Below, in pieces: positions 33,752-42,395 of a stretch of 64,000 nt of DNA; within the stretch, counting starts at the first letter, position 1; each line of letters starts with the position of its first letter. A program made the position numbers and the translations under genes. The stretch spans positions 3,534,001 through 3,598,000 of the forward strand of contig NC_015276.1 in assembly GCF_000192865.1 (NCBI RefSeq), written 5' to 3'. The notes below the pieces were generated by a model. The model had not been told where the DNA came from, ran no database searches, and worked only from the letters and a program-made list of their open reading frames with translations. This DNA is from Marinomonas mediterranea MMB-1. GTDB taxonomy: Bacteria > Pseudomonadota > Gammaproteobacteria > Pseudomonadales > Marinomonadaceae.

Positions 33752-34615
33752 TTACTTTTTACGAATACGCGCAAACAAAACTTGATAACTTAAAGGAATG
33801 CCCTCGTCGATTCGATGCTTTTCATAAGCACGCACAAATTGCTTCCATTTACTCTTAGACATAAACTCTTTTTGCCCTTCAACGACAAGCGAAGCGCCAA
33901 TTTTTTTGAGCGAATACAAAGCCTGTTTAACCGTAGGAAACGTCATAGTGATCTTTCTTGATTCGAATGAGACCACTTCAAACGAATGCCTTTCAACCGT
34001 TTTCAGTATATCGTGCTCTGATAAATAATGATTAATATGCGGTTTTTGATCCACCTGACGCCATGCATCTTCCAGCTCAATCATAGAACCGTTTAATAAT
34101 GTCGAAAAAACAAACTCACCATTCAAAGCCAAGGCTTGACTCACTTCATGAAACAATTGATCTACTGACAGACACCACTGAATAGCAAGACTGGAGAAAA
34201 ACAGATCGATACTTGAAGACTTTACGGGAAGTCGCTCAAAGTCTGCGACACAGACATCGGCCGCGACGCTATCAGCCTTTAACTTCTTAAGCATATCAAT
34301 GGATATATCCATTGATAACACATGTGGCTGATTACCGTACCGTTCTCTTAAGGCTCTCGAACTACTTCCCGTCCCAGCCCCTAAATCAATTAATATCGGA
34401 ACCGCTCCAGCGCCCCTAGCCTCAAACGCTTCAGTATTAAGTAAAGCCGCTTGAGGCGTTGCTATATCGCACTGAAGCGTGTCAGGTAAGAAGGCAGTTA
34501 GCTCCCTTAAGACCTGCGCTTGAAAGTCTGCGTAATCATTGTAGGTTGTTGCAGCTCGACTAAAATGACGAGCGACAGAAGATTTATAACGATGTTTATC
34601 TAATTCGGTTGGCAT
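33752..34615 (-). CDS. bioC: Malonyl-ACP O-methyltransferase BioC
   Basis: Methylates malonyl-ACP so that fatty acid synthesis can build the pimeloyl chain. 287 residues from ATG 34615 (a TTG directly before extends by one codon). Starts KHRYKSSVARHFSRAATTYN, typical of BioC. The SAM-binding motif is LIDLGAGTGSSSRALRERYG, with a downstream FFSSLAIQWC motif. It overlaps bioH by 20 nt, so the two are translationally coupled. Confidence 0.95.
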   Translation of the reverse strand: MPTELDKHRYKSSVARHFSRAATTYNDYADFQAQVLRELTAFLPDTLQCDIATPQAALLNTEAFEARGAGAVPILIDLGAGTGSSSRALRERYGNQPHVLSMDISIDMLKKLKADSVAADVCVADFERLPVKSSSIDLFFSSLAIQWCLSVDQLFHEVSQALALNGEFVFSTLLNGSMIELEDAWRQVDQKPHINHYLSEHDILKTVERHSFEVVSFESRKITMTFPTVKQALYSLKKIGASLVVEGQKEFMSKSKWKQFVRAYEKHRIDEGIPLSYQVLFARIRKK

Positions 34616-35411
34616 CAATAAAAGCAGTCACTCTTTCTAAGAAAAGCTCTGAGCACTCCATAAACGGTTGATGCGCAGAATCGTCAATAAACTCAACGGT
34701 TTGAAGCTCATTATGAGGGAGCTGTGCCCCCAAAGAAGCAAAATTAACGAGCGCATCTTGCTTACCATAAAAATGAGCATTAGGCAGGTCAAGCAATGCA
34801 AGCTCGCGCCTAACATCAAGCGACTTCAATAAATACAAACCGCCAGTCAAAGCCGCTTCATCAATCAATTCTTCATTTTGTATTGATCGGATGGCTTTCG
34901 TTAAAGCGCGCTCATCCTTCGCCCCAGAAGCTTGCAATGAAACGAACCGTTTTAAACCTTTTTTAGCGTCTTTTTGCACAAGACTTTGAAACAAATCAAA
35001 CTCTTTAAGCGGCATGCCGCATGACCAACCTTCCCTCTCCACAAAGCTTGGCGCAGAAGCAAGAGTAATAAGCCCTTGGACGCAACTTGATCGGCGCGCT
35101 GCAACGTAAGTCGACACCATTCCACCCAAAGACCAACCTAACCACCAAGCATTGGAAGGAGCCACTCGAATCAATTGCTCTGTCAATGCGTCAACGTCAT
35201 AGTTCGGTCCAATACGATTTTTTCGACGCCACTCTTCGCTGCAAGTGACCCCTGGAAGGCTAGCGACAACAACGTAGAAGCGTTCAGAAAGACGCTCGGC
35301 AAACTCATTAAAGATCTCTTTGGGCATTGCCCAACCAGACACGATAAAAACCGCCAGGTTTTCACTGTTACCAAATGATTGCGTTTCTATTGGCGTTCTC
35401 ATGATAGACAT
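34596..35411 (-). CDS. bioH: Pimeloyl-ACP methyl ester esterase BioH
   Basis: Alpha/beta hydrolase that removes the methyl group after chain completion. 271 residues. The nucleophile Ser is in WWLGWSLGGMVS. The catalytic Asp is probably in HFYGKQDALVNF and the His in DDSAHQPFMEC. An SD-like AAGG precedes the ATG. Divergent from E. coli BioH in length and surface sequence, but operon position between bioF and bioC supports the role. Confidence 0.9.
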   Translation of the reverse strand: MSIMRTPIETQSFGNSENLAVFIVSGWAMPKEIFNEFAERLSERFYVVVASLPGVTCSEEWRRKNRIGPNYDVDALTEQLIRVAPSNAWWLGWSLGGMVSTYVAARRSSCVQGLITLASAPSFVEREGWSCGMPLKEFDLFQSLVQKDAKKGLKRFVSLQASGAKDERALTKAIRSIQNEELIDEAALTGGLYLLKSLDVRRELALLDLPNAHFYGKQDALVNFASLGAQLPHNELQTVEFIDDSAHQPFMECSELFLERVTAFIDANRIR

Positions 35412-35416
35412 AAACC

Positions 35417-36595
35417 TTAATTAACGAATCTTTCAAGCGTATCACACAAGCGATGGATATCATTGTGACTGTGCGCAGCACTTAATGTAATTCTCAACCT
35501 AGCTTGATTGTTTGGCACGGTCGGTGGGCGAATTGCAGTACACAAGATTCCTTCATTACGTAACAACGCACTTAATTCGATTGCTCGTGCACTAGAGCCA
35601 ATCATAACAGGTTGAATCGCGCTGCTTGATGGCATCAACGCCAAGTCCAAAGAATGCATTCGCTGCTTGAAAAGCTCGATATTTGATACCAGTCGATGAC
35701 GCAAACGCTCACCTTCTTCTGAACGAATCAACTCAAGACTTACCTTGGTTGCGTAAGCCATAGCAGGTGACATTGCCGTTGTATAAATATAAGGGCGAGC
35801 AAATTGAGTTAAGTACTCAGCCATCTCATGGGAACAAGCAACAAAGGCACCAGCTGTACCAAACCCTTTTCCAAAGGTACCAATTAACGCTGAGACAGAG
35901 GATGCACTCAGGCCTGATAAAGAAAGAGAACCTAAACCATTACTTCCCATGCACCCCAAACCATGTGCATCGTCCACCACAAAGAGATGCTCACTCTCCA
36001 ACAGCAGATCAAGCAAGCCTTTGAGTGGTGCGATGTCGCCATCCATACTAAAGATGCCATCACTTACCAGCAAGGTAGGGCGACTTTGCTTATCGATAAG
36101 CTTCTTAGCGCTTTGTAGATCAGCATGCAAATAGCGACGAGTGGACGTTTCGGATAACTTAGCCCCATCGATTAACGAGGCATGATTCAATTTATCTTGA
36201 ATCACCGTGTCACAATGACGACCTAATGCACTTAATACTGCAAGGTTGGCCATGTAACCCGTACTAAAAAGCATCACGCGATCGACGCCTAACCAATCAC
36301 ACAATGCGCGTTCTAGCCCATCATGAGGAGAAAGGTGTCCGCAGACTAGATGCGCTGAGCCACTTCCAACACCATAACGTTCAGCACCTTCTGCAAGGGC
36401 TTTCACTATAGTTGGATGCGACGCTAACCCCAAATAATCGTTCGAACAAAAAGAAAGAAACGCTTTTCCTTCGATTACAGGCGATACAGATTGAGGTGCA
36501 TTGAGTACCTCAGTCTGACGATAAAGGTTCGCACTTTTCCTTTCTTCGACTGTTGTTATGATCCAGTCGGGCAGCGTCCTACGCACTGGCATCAT
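35417..36595 (-). CDS. bioF: 8-amino-7-oxononanoate synthase
   Basis: PLP enzyme condensing pimeloyl-ACP with alanine. 392 residues from ATG 36595 (MMPVRRTLPDWIITTVEERK). The frame opens 21 codons earlier, but that part lies inside the bioB end and is unlike BioF. The PLP Lys is in GTFGKGFGTAGAF, with SNDYLGLASHP and VVDDAHGLGCMG as family signatures. It overlaps bioB by 17 nt with no strong ribosome site, consistent with translational coupling. Confidence 0.95.
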   Translation of the reverse strand: MMPVRRTLPDWIITTVEERKSANLYRQTEVLNAPQSVSPVIEGKAFLSFCSNDYLGLASHPTIVKALAEGAERYGVGSGSAHLVCGHLSPHDGLERALCDWLGVDRVMLFSTGYMANLAVLSALGRHCDTVIQDKLNHASLIDGAKLSETSTRRYLHADLQSAKKLIDKQSRPTLLVSDGIFSMDGDIAPLKGLLDLLLESEHLFVVDDAHGLGCMGSNGLGSLSLSGLSASSVSALIGTFGKGFGTAGAFVACSHEMAEYLTQFARPYIYTTAMSPAMAYATKVSLELIRSEEGERLRHRLVSNIELFKQRMHSLDLALMPSSSAIQPVMIGSSARAIELSALLRNEGILCTAIRPPTVPNNQARLRITLSAAHSHNDIHRLCDTLERFVN

Positions 36596-37634
36596 AGAAC
36601 ATTTTTGATTCAGCTTGCTGACGCGCTTGACTTTCAATGGCCTCGACAACCGCTTCATCCGAATGCTCTTCGCGCTGCTCTGGGTTTATGCCCAACTTTT
36701 TGAACAACATACGATCTTGATCCGCTTCTGGGTTATCCGTGGTAAGCAACTTCTCACCATAGAAAATGGAGTTTGCACCCGCCATAAAGCACAAAGCCTG
36801 AGTCTGCTCAGACATACTCTGGCGACCTGCTGATAAACGTACGTGAGACGTCGGCATAATGATACGTGCAACAGCGATCGTACGAATAAAGTCAAACTCG
36901 TCTAAGTCGTCGACGTTTTCAAGTGGCGTACCAGCAACTTTAACCAACATGTTAATTGGCACGCTTTCCGGATGCGGCGTCATAAGAGAAAGCTGACGTA
37001 GCAAACCGACACGGTCTTTTTGCTCCTCTCCCATCCCCATAATGCCGCCACAGCATAGTTTAATACCGGAATCACGAACGCGTGACAGCGTATCTAAACG
37101 CTCTTGATAGCTACGAGTTGAGATAATGCTGTCGTAATATTCAGGTGACGTGTCCAAGTTATGATTGTAATAATCCAATCCTGCGCCAGACAGCTCTTTT
37201 GCTTGATCATCAGTAAGAGTGCCTAACGTAACACAAGACTCAAGACCTAAGTTTTTGACGCCCTTTACCATTTCAAGAACGTAAGGAAAGTCTTTCTTGG
37301 AAGGGTGCTTCCAAGCCGCGCCCATACAAAAACGTGTCGCGCCCTTGTCTTTCGCAGCTTTCGCTTCTTCTAGTACTTTTTGGACTTCCATGAGCTTTTC
37401 TTTTTCAAGCTCTGTATTATAGTGTCCACTTTGCGGGCAATATTTACAGTCTTCTGGGCAAGCACCTGTTTTTATGGATAAAAGCGTACTGACTTGCACC
37501 TGATTTGGTTTAAAGTTTTCGCGATGAACGGACTGAGCTTTAAACAACAAATCCATAAACGGAAGATCAAATAGCGCCTGTATTTCCGCCGACGTCCAAT
37601 CGAAACGTGGTGTGGAATAGTCAGTAATGGACAT
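36579..37634 (-). CDS. bioB: Biotin synthase
   Basis: Radical SAM enzyme inserting sulfur into dethiobiotin. 351 residues from ATG 37634, with GAGGG about 5 nt upstream; upstream in-frame codons lie in the promoter region. The radical SAM cluster motif is CPEDCKYCPQSGHYNTELE (CxxxCxxC). Conserved YNHNLDTSPEYY and the late Arg region VRLSAGR (2Fe-2S cluster ligand) are present. First gene of the bioBFHCD operon. Confidence 0.97.
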   Translation of the reverse strand: MSITDYSTPRFDWTSAEIQALFDLPFMDLLFKAQSVHRENFKPNQVQVSTLLSIKTGACPEDCKYCPQSGHYNTELEKEKLMEVQKVLEEAKAAKDKGATRFCMGAAWKHPSKKDFPYVLEMVKGVKNLGLESCVTLGTLTDDQAKELSGAGLDYYNHNLDTSPEYYDSIISTRSYQERLDTLSRVRDSGIKLCCGGIMGMGEEQKDRVGLLRQLSLMTPHPESVPINMLVKVAGTPLENVDDLDEFDFIRTIAVARIIMPTSHVRLSAGRQSMSEQTQALCFMAGANSIFYGEKLLTTDNPEADQDRMLFKKLGINPEQREEHSDEAVVEAIESQARQQAESKMFYDASA

Positions 37635-37668
37635 AATACCCTCAAAATCAAATATGCAATGGAGTGCA

Positions 37669-37696
37669 ATATTAATGGACTGGTCACACCTGTCAA
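37669..37696 (-). promoter_or_regulatory. Sigma-70 promoter of the bio operon
   Basis: On the minus strand a perfect -35 TTGACA (37696-37691), a 16-nt spacer and TAATAT (37674-37669) as the -10 box. The start point would be near 37660, about 26 nt before the bioB ATG. The -35 box lies within one arm of the candidate BirA operator, which would explain repression by holo-BirA. Confidence 0.7.
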
Positions 37697-38406
37697 CCAG
37701 ACTTTTCACCAAGATTTACTATAGATCACTAATTAAACAATGCTATTTATGCAAGCAGCCTAGCTCGTCATCACTTTGCAACTGGTGTCTCCCATTACTC
37801 AATACCAACCAAGCACGATGCAAAGGATGTGGAATAGCAGGAAAGTTTCCATATTTGTGTGGCGATTGCCAATCAACAACGAGACCCTGGAAGAGCTGTA
37901 TAGTGGCGACCGATTATGAAAAAATCAATCGACATCTAATTCGCGCCGCTAAGTTTCACGACAATAACTATAACTTTCGAATTTATTGCGATTTACTCGC
38001 TCAAAAAGTAATACAACATTACAAACACGACATCCCTTCATTATGGGTGACCGTGCCTAGTCATATAAAACGCATAAGAGAACGAGGTAAATGCAGCAAC
38101 GACGTTTTATATAGGACTCTTAAACAATCTGTATACCATATCTCGAAACGGGAACGACCAATTCAGAGAGTGCATTTAACCAAGGTCGAACATACTGCAC
38201 CACAACACCGACAGAAGCGCTCTAAACGACTGACTATTCCAACCTCTTTATTTAAATTCGCTGGCACACTGAGCGGACACGTCGTATTGATTGACGATGT
38301 CATGACTACTGGCGCCACTCTCGAAGCCTGCACCAAAACACTTTTAAAAGCAGGCGCTTCCTCCGTTGACGTTTGGGTTATCGCTAGAACGCCGCCGTCT
38401 CTATAA
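37675..38406 (+). CDS. comF: ComF family phosphoribosyltransferase-like protein
   Basis: Homolog of competence protein ComFC/GntX, acting in DNA uptake or processing; biochemical role unsettled. 243 residues from ATG 37675 (GGAG 10 nt upstream). A zinc-finger-like Cys set (CYLCKQP, LCNWC, CKGCG, LCGDC) opens the protein. The PRPP-binding loop VVLIDDVMTTGATLEAC is near the end. It diverges from bioB; the coding start overlaps the bio operator and promoter. Confidence 0.9.
   Translation: MDWSHLSTRLFTKIYYRSLIKQCYLCKQPSSSSLCNWCLPLLNTNQARCKGCGIAGKFPYLCGDCQSTTRPWKSCIVATDYEKINRHLIRAAKFHDNNYNFRIYCDLLAQKVIQHYKHDIPSLWVTVPSHIKRIRERGKCSNDVLYRTLKQSVYHISKRERPIQRVHLTKVEHTAPQHRQKRSKRLTIPTSLFKFAGTLSGHVVLIDDVMTTGATLEACTKTLLKAGASSVDVWVIARTPPSL
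37690..37721. promoter_or_regulatory. Candidate BirA (biotin) operator
   Basis: CTGTCAACC (37690-37698), 14-nt spacer, GATTTACTA (37713-37721). The known bacterial BirA site has the form TTGTNAACC-N14/16-GGTTNACAA; the arms match at 8 of 9 and 7 of 9 positions with the right spacing. It overlaps the -35 box of bioB and also lies in codons 6-16 of comF, so binding could affect both directions. Confidence 0.65.
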
Positions 38407-38601
38407 GTCGGAACATATAAGAATGTAAAAATGAATAACAAAAACGACGCTAGTCAATGCATAAAAGTTTGGATACCATGCGCCAAGCTTAGTCACCGCT
38501 TTAGCGGCTTTATTAGTCTCTCTTACTAGAGAAAGTTGAAAAACACGTTAAGCACAGACAAGTTCAGACACTCTACCGTTTACGAAAAAATGCAGGTATT
38601 C

Positions 38602-39885
38602 ATGAAAGACACCAACGATTACATTGAGTTAGACAAGCAACTCCTTTGGCATCCATATACGTCAATGACTAATCCATCGCCGCATTTTCTTGTCGACCAC
38701 GCCAATGGCTGCGAAGTCACGCTAGCGACGGGAGAAACACTTGTCGACGGCATGTCGTCTTGGTGGAGCGTGATTCATGGCTATAATCACCCTAAGCTAA
38801 ACCAAGCCTTGAAAAATCAAATTGACGATTTCGCGCACATCATGTTCGGTGGACTAACTCATCGCCCAGCCATTGAATTAGCCGAAACGCTAGTTAATAT
38901 CGCGCCTCAAGGCCTTACACGTGTCTTTCTATCTGATTCTGGCTCAGTTTCTGTCGAAGTCGCCTTAAAAATGGCCATTCAATATTGGAACACTCAAGGG
39001 CACCCAGAAAAACAATTCTTCGCGACCTCTCGCAGTGGCTACCACGGTGATACATTTGCTGCGATGTCCGTGTGTGACCCAGTCAATGGCATGCACGGCT
39101 TATTTAGCAAAGCGCTGACCTCACAGCACTTTGTCGGCGCACCACCTACTGGTTTTAATACGCCGCTAGACCCAAGCTATTTAGAAGAGATAGAAACACT
39201 TTTTAAACAGCATCATGAAGTGCTTGCAGGCTTCATCATCGAACCTGTCGTACAAAACGCAGGCGGTATGCGCTTCTATAACCCACGATATCTAGACGAA
39301 ATTCGAGCACTTTGCGATCAATACAATATTCTCTTAATTTTTGATGAGATTGCGACAGGGTTTGGCCGAACTGGCAAAATGTTTGCCGCCGACCACTGCA
39401 ACATTTCACCAGACCTGATGTGCGTAGGCAAAGCACTCACAGGTGGCTATATGACATTAGCCGCGACACTGACCAACGACAAAGTTGCACTGGGCATCAG
39501 TGACAATGACGGCGTCTTTATGCACGGTCCTACGTTTATGGGAAATGCATTAGCATGCAGCGTCGCTAATGCCAGTTTAGAGCTTATCCAATCAAACGAC
39601 GTGATATCCAAGGTTAACCAGATAGAAGGCTGGTTAAACAAGCACCTAAGTCGATGCGCAACGCTTTCTAATGTAAAAAGCATCCGATGCCTCGGCGCTA
39701 TCGGCGTTGTCGAACTCAACACACCAGTGAATTTACATGAGATACAACCTAAATTCGTTGAGAAAGGGGTATGGATTCGTCCTTTTGGGAAGCTCATCTA
39801 TCTAATGCCTCCATATATCATTACCGAGCAAGAGATTGAAAAGCTTAGCACTGCTATTTTTGACGTCGCCTCAGAACTTGGCTAG
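38602..39885 (+). CDS. bioA: Adenosylmethionine-8-amino-7-oxononanoate aminotransferase
   Basis: PLP aminotransferase making 7,8-diaminononanoate, the step between BioF and BioD. 427 residues from ATG 38602 (AGG 5 nt upstream). The frame opens with a TTG at 38536 and has another ATG at 38590. Key motifs: LLWHPYTSM, DGMSSWWSVIHGYNHP, LIFDEIATGFGRTGKMFA (PLP Asp) and the Lys in CVGKALTGGYMTLAA. It is separated from the rest of the pathway by comF on the opposite strand to bioB. Only a weak right half of a BirA site is seen upstream. Confidence 0.96.
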   Translation: MKDTNDYIELDKQLLWHPYTSMTNPSPHFLVDHANGCEVTLATGETLVDGMSSWWSVIHGYNHPKLNQALKNQIDDFAHIMFGGLTHRPAIELAETLVNIAPQGLTRVFLSDSGSVSVEVALKMAIQYWNTQGHPEKQFFATSRSGYHGDTFAAMSVCDPVNGMHGLFSKALTSQHFVGAPPTGFNTPLDPSYLEEIETLFKQHHEVLAGFIIEPVVQNAGGMRFYNPRYLDEIRALCDQYNILLIFDEIATGFGRTGKMFAADHCNISPDLMCVGKALTGGYMTLAATLTNDKVALGISDNDGVFMHGPTFMGNALACSVANASLELIQSNDVISKVNQIEGWLNKHLSRCATLSNVKSIRCLGAIGVVELNTPVNLHEIQPKFVEKGVWIRPFGKLIYLMPPYIITEQEIEKLSTAIFDVASELG

Positions 39886-39892
39886 GGAAGGT

Positions 39893-39952
39893 ATGAACAA
39901 GCCCACTGACTTCAACGTGTGGATAAATAAGGCTAAAAATAGCACCAAGTAA
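39893..39952 (+). repeat. Dispersed repeat copy 2, possible 19-codon ORF
   Basis: Second copy of the repeat at 27062, 8 nt after the bioA stop. 28 of 34 bases match with no gap. The ATG opens a 19-codon frame ending in TAA, the same length as copy 1, preceded by GGGAAGG. Predicted start: MNKPTDFNVW. Beyond base 34 the copies differ. Confidence 0.4.
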
Positions 39953-39953
39953 A

Positions 39954-39994
39954 AGAGTCAGGGCTTTGAACTTGAATTCAGGAGCCATGACTCT
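39954..39994. terminator. Imperfect hairpin downstream of bioA
   Basis: Arms AGAGTCAGGGCT (39954-39965) and AGCCATGACTCT (39983-39994) pair at 11 of 12 positions around a 17-nt loop. It sits between the convergent genes bioA and yehS. No long T run follows, only ATTAATTT, so it is a weak terminator or a 3'-end stabilising hairpin. Confidence 0.45.
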
Positions 39995-40072
39995 ATTAAT
40001 TTAGATAACAAGTAGACGAAAAGCTAAGGCTCTTTATTAGACAGTACCTTTCAAATTCGAACGACTCTAAAA

Positions 40073-40534
40073 TTAGCTAGGACGATATTTACGCTGAAGG
40101 CCTTGCAAGAAGTTCCGAAGAATTTGGTCTTTGCACTCTCTATAATGACGGTTATCAGGCTTACGGAAAAACGCGCTGAGTTCATGCTTACTTAAACGGA
40201 ATTCTGCAAGCAGCATAATCTCTAAAATATCTTCCGCTTTCAGGTTCAAAGCGATGCGCAGCTTTTGGAATATAACATTGTTACTCAGCGTCTCTTCCAA
40301 TCTCGGCTGCTCGCCTTCACGCTTGCCACGTTTAAAGTTAATATAACCGTTTAAAAATGCGGCCAGCTCTTTGTCGCTTAATTCAACAAAGGAGCTGTCG
40401 TCGTCTTTTTTCAGCCAACATGTGATTTGTTCATCTGTCACACTAAAGTCAGCTGAAGAGAAAACCTCTCTAACTACACTGTCTTTTAAATCAAAGGTGT
40501 AGCGTACACGGCGTAAGATATCATTATTATTCAA
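40073..40534 (-). CDS. yehS: YehS family protein (DUF1456)
   Basis: 153 residues containing two repeats of the DUF1456 fold: residues ~1-70 (NNDILRRVRYTFDLKDSVVR, ending FLNGYINFKRGKREGE) and ~80-153 (NNVIFQKLRIALNLKAEDIL, ending LRNFLQGLQRKYRP). Function unknown in all species. It is convergent with bioA and stands alone, with 174 bp upstream. Confidence 0.9.
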   Translation of the reverse strand: MNNNDILRRVRYTFDLKDSVVREVFSSADFSVTDEQITCWLKKDDDSSFVELSDKELAAFLNGYINFKRGKREGEQPRLEETLSNNVIFQKLRIALNLKAEDILEIMLLAEFRLSKHELSAFFRKPDNRHYRECKDQILRNFLQGLQRKYRPS

Positions 40535-40708
40535 AATGCTTCCTAGTCTTAGGTAAATCCGGCGTTATCAACGTGATCACCAGAAGACGTGGATATTATC
40601 AGGTTTGCGCTCTAGCCCCTACAAAATACAATAGTAAAACCATGGGGCAAGCTTTTGTTTTTTCTGTCGAGGCGTATTACACATCCGCTAATACGCCTTG
40701 TGCATAAA

Positions 40709-42271
40709 CTACTGCTTCATTCGATCAGCCAAATTACCTTGCTCATAAGCCTCTTCTTCGATGTGCGAAATATTCAACACGATACTCTGAGCTCTTTCAC
40801 TGGCTTGTAGGCTAAGCTGCTCAACTTGGTGCATCTGTTCATTTAGCGCTTCAGCAACCTGTGTTTGCTCATTGGTAGCGACATTAATCTGGGAAGTCAT
40901 CTCGACCACTTTACCAATTGCTATGTCAATTTCGACCATATTCTCAGCAACCGAATTAATACGCTCAACCCCTAGTTGCGCCACTTCCGTACCTTTATCA
41001 ATGGTATTGAATACGTCATTGGTATTTTGTTTAAGCTCTTCCGTCGTATCATTAATGCTTTGTGTCGCATTTTGAGTACGTATAGCGAGAGCTCGAACTT
41101 CATCGGCAACAACAGCAAAACCACGCCCTGCCTCGCCAGCACGAGCAGATTCGATTGCAGCGTTAAGTGCCAACAAGTTGGTTTGCTCAGCAATGTCACT
41201 AATCGAGCTTACCAATTCATTAATTTTGTCGCTCTGCTTCGCTAACACATCGACAACTGTCTTAGCATCGCTAATCTCTTGATATACTTTTCGGATCGTC
41301 GAACCGGCATCTTGTGCAAGCGTTTGACTTTCACGCGCCTGCGCACTCACCGCTTCGGTTTCCTCTGCGGTCAACCTTACGTTTTCGGAGATTGAGTTAA
41401 CACTTGCAAGCATCTGAGACGTCGCAGAGGCTACGCTCGCGTAGGTTTCTCGCTGCTTGCTAAAATTGGATAGGTTATTGGTAACATTCCCTTTTGCTTC
41501 AGAAGCCCTATTTCTAAGCTGTAATGAGCCTTCCGCGAGCCTATATCTAAAGGTGTGAGCAGCGGCCTCTTTATGAAGTTGAGCAAAACGAATCGCTGAC
41601 TGTGAACCAATACTTTTACAATACAAGTACTGACCTATCGGATTATGCGCTTCTTTCGGCAAAGACGATAAGGTTTCCGTTAACTCGGACCGCTGACCAA
41701 GGGTTAGGACAATACCAATTAAAGCCACTAAAGGTGCGAGAATTTGCAATGCCAAATAACTGCTACTTAAACCCGCCAAACCAATTACCGCAAACAGAAG
41801 CGTGCTTATCCAAAGCTGCTGAAATAAAGCCGCCTGTATTTTAGTCGCTGTTGGCGCAACCGATTTTCCAGCGTTCACTCGATCATATACAGATTGAGCA
41901 TGCTTTTTTTCTTCAACGGTCGCTTTTCGGCGAACGGATTCATATCCGATTACTTTTCCGTTATCTAGCAGTGGGCTAACATGTGCGCTCACCCAATAAT
42001 GATCGCCATTTTCACAACGGTTTTTAACCAATCCCATCCAGCTGTTGCCCTGCTTAAGGTTTGCCCACATATCTGCAAAAACGGCAGGCGGCACATCTGG
42101 ATGTCGAATTAGGTTGTGAGGTGCACCGATAAGCTGATCTCGCTCATAGCCTGCAACCGAACAAAATGCATCATTTACAAATGTTATACGTCCTTTGACA
42201 TCAGTACTTGAAACCAACACCATGTCTTTCGAAAAATCGTTTTCTCGATTTGTTACAGGCATTTTACGCAT
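40709..42271 (-). CDS. PAS-containing methyl-accepting chemotaxis protein (Aer-like)
   Basis: 520-residue chemoreceptor of the aerotaxis type. The N-terminal cytoplasmic PAS domain (about 10-125) has DVKGRITFVNDAFCSVAGY and IRHPDVPPAVFADMW, typical of Aer-like FAD/PAS sensors. Two hydrophobic segments lie at about residues 150-190 (LWISTLLFAVIGLAGLSS; LQILAPLVALIGIVLTL). The MCP signalling domain follows, with hairpin tip EQTNLLALNAAIESARAGEA and GRGFAVVADEVRALA. No C-terminal CheR-tether pentapeptide was seen (ends LADRMKQ). Probably senses redox or oxygen state; the ligand is inferred. Confidence 0.92.
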   Translation of the reverse strand: MRKMPVTNRENDFSKDMVLVSSTDVKGRITFVNDAFCSVAGYERDQLIGAPHNLIRHPDVPPAVFADMWANLKQGNSWMGLVKNRCENGDHYWVSAHVSPLLDNGKVIGYESVRRKATVEEKKHAQSVYDRVNAGKSVAPTATKIQAALFQQLWISTLLFAVIGLAGLSSSYLALQILAPLVALIGIVLTLGQRSELTETLSSLPKEAHNPIGQYLYCKSIGSQSAIRFAQLHKEAAAHTFRYRLAEGSLQLRNRASEAKGNVTNNLSNFSKQRETYASVASATSQMLASVNSISENVRLTAEETEAVSAQARESQTLAQDAGSTIRKVYQEISDAKTVVDVLAKQSDKINELVSSISDIAEQTNLLALNAAIESARAGEAGRGFAVVADEVRALAIRTQNATQSINDTTEELKQNTNDVFNTIDKGTEVAQLGVERINSVAENMVEIDIAIGKVVEMTSQINVATNEQTQVAEALNEQMHQVEQLSLQASERAQSIVLNISHIEEEAYEQGNLADRMKQ

Positions 42272-42395
42272 ATTCTCTTCGACCTTCGATAATTGTAATT
42301 ATTTGAAACGAGCTCTATTAATAACATGAACAAGCAACAGTGCCGACCACTAACTGTCAAAATTAAGGAGCAATGTTAAGGAGACTAAGGACACA

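Noticed and set aside
38484..38545. Short hairpins between comF and bioA (CCGC/GCGG and TCTCT/AGAGA stems)
   Set aside because: Stems of 4-5 bp only and no clear T run after them; not enough for a terminator call.
38555..38586. Second BirA operator upstream of bioA
   Set aside because: CGTTTACGA resembles the right arm, but no left arm is found at a 14-16 nt spacing.
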